In this document: piece by piece, positions 56,686 through 64,000 of the stretch | Layout of the letters: every line of letters starts with the position of its first letter | Numbering within the stretch: the first letter of the stretch is position 1 | Assembly (NCBI GenBank): GCA_029721435.1 | Contig: CM056577.1 | Coordinates: 114,326,219-114,390,218 of the forward strand | DNA: 64,000 nucleotides | Reading direction: 5' to 3' | Source of the DNA: Gymnothorax reevesii | Lineage: Eukaryota; Chordata; Actinopteri; Anguilliformes; Muraenidae | Notes under the pieces: model-generated | Database searches by the model: none | What the model was told of the DNA's origin: nothing | Seen by the model: the letters and a program-made list of their open reading frames with translations, nothing else | Translations under genes and position numbers: made by a program

Positions 56686-59265
56686 AAGTAGCCTATCTAG
56701 CTGTCTCTGAGACATATGAAAAAAAAAAAAACAATTAAAAATACCAACCATTCAGAAACGTTTAAATCCAGCCTTTGCTGGACTGTTTCTTCCTCCAATT
56801 CAGTGCCCTCATCCGATTTGGACTCAAGCATATAAGGCTGAGTCTCTGAATATGCCATAGCTGCGTAAAGTTGGTCTGTCCGTGTTTTTTATTTATTTAT
56901 TTATTTATTTTGGCTTGTTCCGAAGCCAGCAAGTGTCTTCCATTTTCCCTACAGCTCTGGGTGAAGTTACATTCTTTTGAGTGGGGGAAAAGCCAACCAA
57001 TCACCATTAAGTGCTTGCATTTCATAATGAGGTTGCCAGTTAAGCCCAAAAAGGTCGCCAAATATAGTTATATAGAGTATATAAAGTATATAGTCACATA
57101 GGGGATATAGTCACTTTAGTGACAAACTCTTGTTGTTTTCTATGTGTATATGCACATAAAAAAAAATTTTAATTGTTGCAATTGCTTTTTGGACAGATGG
57201 TGTCAGTGTGGAATGATTACTAAGTGCTGACATTCTCCAGAACAAATCTATTGTTGAATCTACATAACATATATGACACAAGTTGCATCACAATATGTAG
57301 ACCACATGTTATTCGCATCCCATTATGAACAGACAGTAAAAAGTAAGGAATGCTAATTGCTACGGACAACAGTCAGCGTATTCTATTCGCTGGCTTTTCC
57401 TTACTCTACTACCCTGTGCTTGAGCTAGAAAGTTTTTAAGATCCACCATTATTCAGCTCTTTGGTGTTGAACGCCAGAGAAAAGTGATGTGAGAAAATTT
57501 CAGCGATTTTTGGCAGATTAAAGGGATACCTCTCTATTAAATAAGACAAACAAACAGATATCTTCCCAAAGTAGTAAAGGAAGCTTGTGACCATCCTTTG
57601 CGGAAGCTTTTGCATGACAGATGCAAGAACTGAAATTTTCATCCATTTTCATCTCTATTTCTCAAGCGAGAGGCCAGGTAAGTATAGATACTCATCACTA
57701 CAGTTCTTGCATTTGCCAGTCATATCTATTAGCCCTCTCTTCTCTTTGACATATTTAAAAAAAATAATGAAAAGCTGAGTATTGACTATTTATTGATGAT
57801 GGCCAGCCTGTAAATTTTGTTGTTACTGAATGATCCAATATTTCACTTGATTCAATGCAGCTGTCGCTCTCTCCCCATATATGAGAAAATGCTCTTGCAC
57901 AGCATTTAGCTGTGTATCAAAAAGGGCTTTTCGTACTTCCACTTTACTTACCCATTGCATGTATATGCAATAATTTCTTGACTTGAAACACCTGAGCCTG
58001 TTCATGGTTTCCTCAGTCTAGACTGCTGGTAACATAATAGGCAAGCTCTGCCAAAGCTTTTTGAATTTATGTCAGCACAGAAAAGTAATGAAAATAATTC
58101 ACCTTCCTCCCAGGTCTCCGGCTGAGGGACATAAGCACGTCTCTATTTTCATAGTAGGCGGGTGACCTCATGCTCGCACCTGACATTTATGTGTTCAGTC
58201 CTTAGCTACAGAAAGTCCATTACATAAATCAAGTGCTCATGATAGCAAAGCTACTGAAGTGACTGGAGCAGGTTACCACTTTACTCTGAGGATTTGTGGG
58301 ATGAAGATATTTGTTCTCAATGATTCCCTTCCAGATGACTACTGTGCCCAACATAAGCTATAGCAAAAAAAAAAGCAAAAAAAAAAAAAACAGGTAATAG
58401 TAACCTTTCTAATCTGACTGGTTTTTTAAGATTTAATTTTCCCTGATAGAGAGTGTCTAGAGAACATCAGTCTGCCAATGCCAGTGACATGTTTCACAGT
58501 GAGAGCACTCCTGAGCTATTTTTAAAAATGCATCATAACATGTTGTCCAAGAGTTTCTTTCTCATTGTCCAATATCCAACTTGGTCAGTATACTTTTTTT
58601 TTCCTTTTCGTAAATCTCATGCAAAACTGCTGAGTGTCATTTCACTCATCTCTTATTGTATTTTCTTTTAATTTCATTTTGGAAGAATTCTTCTGAGATA
58701 GAAAAATTGGAAGATTACTGTAGATTACTGTAAATTACTGAGGATCTTTGAGGAGCTTTTGATCAATAGGTTCATGGCTTTCAGTTTGCATTTGGGTAAT
58801 ATGGTTTGATTGAGCAATCAGTCATCACATTTAATTCTGTTGTATAAAACATCCTTGTGAGTTCAATCTTAAGATTTAAATGTACAAGACCAAAATGTGC
58901 TCTTGTATAACAAATGACATGAGCCAGAATTTAACATGCCTAATTAATAGGGATTTAATCATTTTCCAGTAGGGGCTATGGGATTTTGTATTGCTGCCGC
59001 AGGCCACTGAGCTGCCTGTGCAGTTGCTATTCTGCTCCACTAGGGGACTGGCTAAGGACAGAGGCTAACAGTGGCCTACCAGCGCAGTAACTGTCCTGCT
59101 CCATTAGGGGAATGGCTCAAAGCAGCAGTCGCCCAAGGTCCTGGAAGTATTGACTGTGCAGTCTATGCTTGGAATACTGCAATTACAAAGTTAATGCCTG
59201 CCTTCCCCCTCCAGAACGGTGGGCCAAGTCAACCTGTCTTGCATTCTATTTTGATGAATAACTCA
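56686..59265. other. unassigned stretch with microsatellites
   Basis: Contains a (TTTA)n run at 56888-56912 and A-rich runs near 58363-58391. The preceding part (56168-56350) includes AGGTGACCTAGAATGAAAAA, reminiscent of a fish MITE, without a second end. No supported coding region; frames such as 57823-58005 are short. Confidence 0.45.
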
Positions 59266-59390
59266 TTAGGGCTCAAGCCGACTGCAAGTCGTCCAAGGAC
59301 CCTATTGAAATCGTACGGTTTATTTTTATTATTATCAGGGCCCGAGCCGACTGCAAGTCGTCTGCCGAGGGCCCCATTGAAATCGCGCTG

Positions 59391-59439
<49 letters not shown>

Positions 59440-60656
59440 TTTGGACATTTAAAAGGCCAATTTCGCCCCTTTCCCAATTTTGAAAACGCGTCTAACTTTC
59501 CACATTCATCCGGTCGGATCCGAAATTCGATATTTTTGGGGGCTCTTTTATGGTCGACACAAAATGCCAAAATAGCACCCCCTAAACATGTTTCAAAATT
59601 CCCACAGGGAAATTTGGTTAATTTCTCGTAGGCAGACAAAATTTGGTAATCATATGTATCATACCCAGACTCAGACCCAGATACAAAATCTCATTGGAGC
59701 CACACCCTAAACCAAACATGAAGTCGGCCATTTTTATTTGAATTTTTGAATTGTAAAACAAACTCCTCCTTGGGATTTTGCCCGATCGACTTCAAATTTG
59801 GTCTAGCTCATTGTGAGACCCAGCTGATCAAAAATTCTGCTCTGCATGTCTGTAGGTATAAGGGCGTGGCTGCTAGGGCTTGACAAAGTTTGGCGACTCG
59901 ACATAAAAATTTCAAAATGCTCTCACGCCAACATACTTGATCGAAGCAGCTTCAAACTTGCTGTAAATGATGACGGCTCCACCCTGAACGTCTCGATATA
60001 CTTACTTCCCACATTACTAATAGCGCCCCATAGTGGTAACAGGAAGTGTCCATTTTTCACTTGAACACGTACTGATGACACATCGTTGCACCCATCAACT
60101 TCATTCCACTTCTAAAACATGCGAAACAATTTGGTGAAGCTACATTTTGACTGCTGTGAAGCTACAAGTAATGGCGTGTGGCAACGCAGCGAAGACTGAT
60201 CCCTTGCCATGAAAATACGTTTGTGTTTTTGATGTCTTCACTAAACTCGTATCATCAGATATATTGATACACAGGTCAAGGATGGCAAGCTGTTAAATCT
60301 TGTCTAAGGGGGGAGGAAAAGGTCTCTGTATCGCCCCTTTTTGTGGAAACAGGAAATGCCATATTTTACATTGACAGCGGCCGATTTCCTTGAAACTTCG
60401 CATTTGTGCTTACAGTCTGCCCCCGAATGCACCTGCCCACATTTGGTTATGCTCAGACTGCCCCCTGGTGGATGAACAATCAACTTTTAATAACTCCTTC
60501 CTGCTTTGTCCGATTTGCTCAAAACTTTATCACAGGTTGGTGCCTGTACCTGTCCTGTCCACTGGTCATGAGTGCACAACTGCATCCGTCAGGATCTGAC
60601 CACTACCCCCAATGTGCACAGGGGTGCGGGGGCCCGTTCAACACCGCTTGCAGCTT
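59266..60656 (+). repeat. long non-coding repeat with ATT microsatellite, copy 1
   Basis: Begins with two successive versions of its own left end: GGGCTCAAGCCGACTGCAAG (59270) and GGGCCCGAGCCGACTGCAAG (59340), each followed by a TCG, a CCCTATTGAAATCG/CCCCATTGAAATCG and ATT repeats. The body has AAAGGCCAATTTCGCCCCTT, GCAGCTTCAAACTTGCTG and TGTGAAGCTACAAGTAATGG, and it ends GGGCCCGTTCAACACCGCTT. The ends GGGCCCGAG / GGGCCCGTT suggest a recognisable unit. ORFs across it are incidental. Confidence 0.68.
59392..59438 (+). repeat. (ATT)n microsatellite
   Basis: About 15 uninterrupted ATT units inside the long repeat. A poly-asparagine ORF on the minus strand is a by-product. Confidence 0.9.
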
Positions 60657-61085
60657 TAATTATTATTATTATTCTTGCGACAATTCAAAGGCCAATTTCG
60701 CCCCTTTCCCAAAGGTGAAAACGCGTCTAACTTGCGTGACAAATTTTGGCGACCTATTGATCAAAAAAATTTCACAATGCCCTCACACACAAATACTTGG
60801 TTGTAGCAGCTTCAAACTCGCTGGATTTGATGATTGCTCTGCCCTGAATGTCCCGATATATTAAATTCCCACTTTGCTGAAAGCGCCCCCCTGTGGTAAC
60901 ATGAAGTGACCACTTTTTACTTTCACTTGTACTGATCACACATAGTTGAACTCATCAGCTTCATTTCACTTTTTAAACATGCAGAACAAGTTGGTGAAGC
61001 TACATTATGAATGCTGTGAAGCTACGAGTAATGGTGTCCGTGTAGCGATGCGGCGACTTTGGATCCAAACCAAGTTTTCCACTGT
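60657..61085 (+). repeat. long non-coding repeat, copy 2 (internally shortened)
   Basis: Starts in ATT repeats and repeats in order AAAGGCCAATTTCGCCCCTT, GAAAACGCGTCTAACTT, GCAGCTTCAAACTCGCTGGA, GCGCCCCCCTGTGGTAACAT and GGTGAAGCTACATTATGAAT, the same blocks as copy 1 but with about 0.5 kb missing after the first two. It lies head-to-tail with copy 1. Confidence 0.72.
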
Positions 61086-61424
61086 GGCAGTCTTGTCCGA
61101 CTGGGTGAACACAGCCTTCCACTTTTATTCCTTCACCCACCTTCTCTTCCATCTTTGTCTCAACATTTTGTCACACATCATTATTGTGTTTTTACGTCTT
61201 TGCTTTATTGATAAATAACCCCGGAAATTCGCTCATCATTTCGATGTTTTCGGATCTTTCTCATACTGATAAGTAACTTCGGAATTTCGGCCCGTGTCAC
61301 ATTATTTAAATCCTTGTAAAGTAGGAAGGCATGTTTGACAGCTTAAGGGTTCCTAATCAAAAAGGTGACCTTAAACATGAATGGAAGTACAGTTCAGTTA
61401 GAATTTATTCTTTGGATTTTCTAC
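61086..61424. other. unassigned stretch
   Basis: A repeated phrase, GAAATTCG/GAATTTCGG with TGATAA(A/G)TAAC nearby (61208-61290), suggests a short local duplication. Nothing else seen. Confidence 0.4.
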
Positions 61425-61637
61425 AGATGCCAACAGTTGCGGCACAGGTGTTTTGGAAAAAATATATTCATTCATTGTCAACATTTCATTTCTTTTAATA
61501 ATTTACTTGAGTGAAAAGGTAAGATTTTTGTGAATAGTTTGAGAGAAAGACCAAGAGGATTAACAGAGGAGATATTTTTTTCATACCCTCTTTTGCTTAT
61601 ATTCAGCATGGGTGCTAATAATTTCTGAGGGCACTGC
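61425..61637 (+). repeat. Tc1-like right-end remnant
   Basis: GATGCCAACAGTTGCGGCAC and AGGTGTTTTGGAAAAAATAT, then about 150 bp later GGGTGCTAATAATTTCTGAG and GGCACTG. This is the order of the last part of the common Tc1-like elements (as in GGGTGCCAATAATT at 13467). No left part. Confidence 0.6.
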
Positions 61638-61756
61638 CCAAAGAATGCTCCTAAAACTTGCATAATATCGGCATATCCTACGTCTTAATGAAAAAATGCT
61701 ATATTTGGAATAAGGCCTATTAGTCATTACTTGTGACTTATACTACGGATTTATGC

Positions 61757-61930
61757 TTGTCATGTCCGCCACCATAGCCGCGTCCGTAGACACTCCCTTG
61801 TGGACGCTGTACAGGCTGTAATTCTTGACTGATTACTATAATTTGGTATAAACACGTGTTATTCTTAAGTTATGACATCTATCGATTTTGGTTGCCTGAA
61901 TAATGCGCAATAAAGGGGAGAAGCGGGCTT
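61757..61930 (+). repeat. unnamed dispersed repeat, copy B
   Basis: Opposite orientation to 54215-54415. Reads CTTGTGGACGCTGTACAGGC, GTTATGACATCTATCGATTT, TGGTTGCCTGAATAATGCGC. Edges are uncertain. The reverse complement begins GCCCCCAGAAGCCCGCTTCT. Confidence 0.65.
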
Positions 61931-64000
61931 CTGGGGGCTACATCCATGTGGTAGCAGCCAACTGCTCCTCACAATGGGATGGGTCTAATGTGCACGAATT
62001 ACCCCATGGGGTTCAATAAAGTACTGTATATCTCTAAAACTGGCCTGTCTAGTTCTGCATATCCAAAAGAAGAAATTTATGTGCGCATAATCGCTCTCAA
62101 GTGAGTGATGCTGCAATTTACGTTTTGAACCCAATACTATTTGCATAAGGTGGTGGAGAAAATTTAGGAATGCATGGTGGGGGGTGCGATGCTCACATCC
62201 CATACCTAGAGCACCCACGCTTTTAGCATTACTGCTCTGCCCCGGACAGTAACTGCACTGGGAGCAGTAATACAGTACAGTACACAAGATGTTACAACCC
62301 CCTCTCTCATTTTCCTCCATTTCCTATCATTTTGAAAAATATATACAATTGACAGAGAAAAAACAACTGAGGCATTTTTGCATACTTGGAAAAATTAAAT
62401 TCAAATCTGCCATTTTAAAAGGTCCTTTAATCAGTCAGTGGTATCCATGAAGAGCTAAGGAGGTGCTCTTCCTTGGCAAATTGCACAGAAATGGTGAAAC
62501 GATATAAACGTGGTATATTAACCCACTGAAGTTGGACTTTTTTTTTGGATACGCAATGTATGTCTCTTTATCGGCTTACGTTTCACATGTGTTCCCCTCC
62601 CTGGCTGTGCCTTTTTTCACTGTTACTTCCTGATGTACCTGTGACATGTATTTTAACCCCTAACTTTGAGTTGCAAGTTGCTGGATTGTAATTTGTAATT
62701 TGTGCTTAGAACCAGTCAATATTTCCGAGTAGATACTTTATGTCTTCGGAAAGTTAAACATGGCCTCTAGTGAGAGTAATTTTTGGAAGCCTTCCCCTTT
62801 ACTTCCCAGGCCGAATTCAAGATCCAGGATTGGGACCTCATTCTTGTTGACCTTGTCTAAGTCTGTTCCTCTGTCCAGTTTGTTAGGAACAAGCGCCCAA
62901 TCCTTCTCCAAGTTCACTTCAAACTTCTGTCCCTGGGGACATTTTGGCTCTAGAAAAGTCTGCACTTTACCTGGTAGTCATCACGGAAAGCCCCTAGGCT
63001 GAGATTGGCTTTGGCCTGCTTCTCCCACCATCTGAACTGAACCTTATTCCTCTGGGCTCTGTCCCACTGTTATCGTGTTACAATCAATAGACCTTACTCT
63101 TGGATTGTATTGTGCCTTGGCAGTAGATCCCTGTTCAGAATCATCACAAGCATCTGTTGAAAGCAATGCCAGATTAGTTCTGTATTACCATGAAAGTACT
63201 TTGACCAATTGTATGCAGACCCAGCAATGGTCTTGGCCACAAAAAATATCCATTTTCACAGGATTTTATTTTAGATTTCTGCAAGTTTGGAATTTTTCCC
63301 AGTGATGGAAAGGAAGCTGAGCCTCGCCCTTGGGGGTGACAGTTTCGGACCTCCTGGTGTTTCATTTCATGTGAGGAAGTTTCACAGTGAACTAGATTGT
63401 TGTTACTTAGTTTGCTTGACTTGTCATAATCATGGTACAAAATCAAAAACAACAGCGCATTATCCAAAACATGTGCAGTGCTGCTCAAAATATGCCTGTT
63501 TGGAAAGGGCTGATTGCTTGGCCTTCGGTAAAGGTGCTGCACTTCCTTGGGAATGCTACTCTTCTTCAGGTCCATTGCAAAACACCTGCAATAAGACGGT
63601 TATTAAGAAAATCGCAGTGCAGTCATAAATACTCTACATGCAGACAGAGAGTCCTTCCATTTTTGAAGATAAGGAGAGCTGAGGCAAGACCTCAGCAAAT
63701 CTATCTGCTCAATAATATTTTCATGAGTATTATTTGATATTGTACTGCTGTTACATCATTAAACTCATCAACATTTGTACCCTGGTGTGTAAAGTGGATA
63801 ATTTCAATAAGCAAGCCAATGTTTTTATTTACTACGCCTTTGTTGTCAGTGTGAGAAATAAACTGTAGTATCCAAGTAATTGCTGCTTTTGTCATTAAAA
63901 TGAACAGATGTCCTTTACATTACATGAGAAAAAATGAGCTTGCCATTTCTAAGATGAATGTAATCCAAGAAAGGCCCCATGCACTCTTCTGTAAATGTGA
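61931..64000. other. unassigned right flank
   Basis: Frames up to 133 codons on both strands (for example 62760-63002, 63174-63575 minus, 63287-63628) have no motif that I recognise. Bases 62570-63060 are more GC-balanced and could be part of an LTR or an unrecognised exon; I cannot decide. Confidence 0.45.

Noticed and set aside
59229..59639. 136-codon minus-strand ORF with a run of asparagines
   Set aside because: The run is the ATT microsatellite read backwards; the rest belongs to a dispersed non-coding repeat.
62760..63002. 80-codon ORF starting MASSESNFW as a possible host exon
   Set aside because: No recognisable family, no convincing splice context and no supporting neighbour; left as unassigned.

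Overview
The window looks like nuclear DNA of a ray-finned (teleost) fish. It has no operon-like gene spacing and no bacterial-style genes. It is full of fish-type transposable elements: several Tc1-like transposons, L2-like and Rex3-like LINEs, Ty3/gypsy elements (including one with the Gmr1-type integrase-before-RT order), Harbinger-type and hAT-type non-autonomous transposons, and short dispersed repeats. The species cannot be fixed from sequence alone. I found no exon of a host gene that I can defend. The single long ORF (1370 codons, minus strand, 22380-26492) belongs to a retrotransposon.

Bases 1051-14207 are a nested transposon. An old Tc1-like element was split first by a MITE-like element (2043-3291) and then by a Ty3/gypsy element (about 3686-13431). 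The gypsy element was itself hit by a DNA transposon (5580-7312), a Harbinger-type element (9379-10643, TAA target duplication) and a 5'-truncated L2-like LINE (12139-13311). A deletion-derivative mariner element (13608-14151) sits in the last part of the Tc1. Inside the MITE lies a copy, identical by eye, of 694 bp of gag from the gypsy element 1.6 kb downstream, bounded by a 20-bp direct duplication. That is the most unusual structure in the window.

Bases 14.2-21 kb hold LINE 3' ends and two non-autonomous DNA transposons. Bases 21006-27069 are a nearly intact, young Gmr1-like retrotransposon on the minus strand, with LTRs that appear identical except for a 2-nt poly-T difference, an AGCT target duplication, one frameshift and one stop in pol. 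It interrupts an older retroposon ORF. Bases 27-44 kb carry a Harbinger-type element (31123-33393) with a Tc1-like copy inside it, another Tc1-like copy (33668-35033), a probable solo LTR flanked by two copies of one repeat, a 230-bp MITE, an L2 fragment, a second copy of the 6-bp-TSD MITE, and a gypsy integrase fragment. Bases 44-50 kb hold a LINE RT fragment and a Rex3-like LINE split by a 2.5-kb hAT-type element. They also hold a SINE-like repeat split by a palindromic MITE, and a 288-bp tandem duplication. Bases 53-62 kb hold Tc1-like ends, a diverged solo LTR of the Gmr1-like family (55608-56091, CTGC duplication), an inverted pair of a new-looking dispersed repeat, and a tandem pair of a long non-coding repeat with an ATT microsatellite.

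The genes here do not form a pathway. The interest lies in the order of insertions, the target duplications, and the evidence for patch-copying between neighbouring repeats. All boundaries were read by eye; identities are estimates, not alignments.
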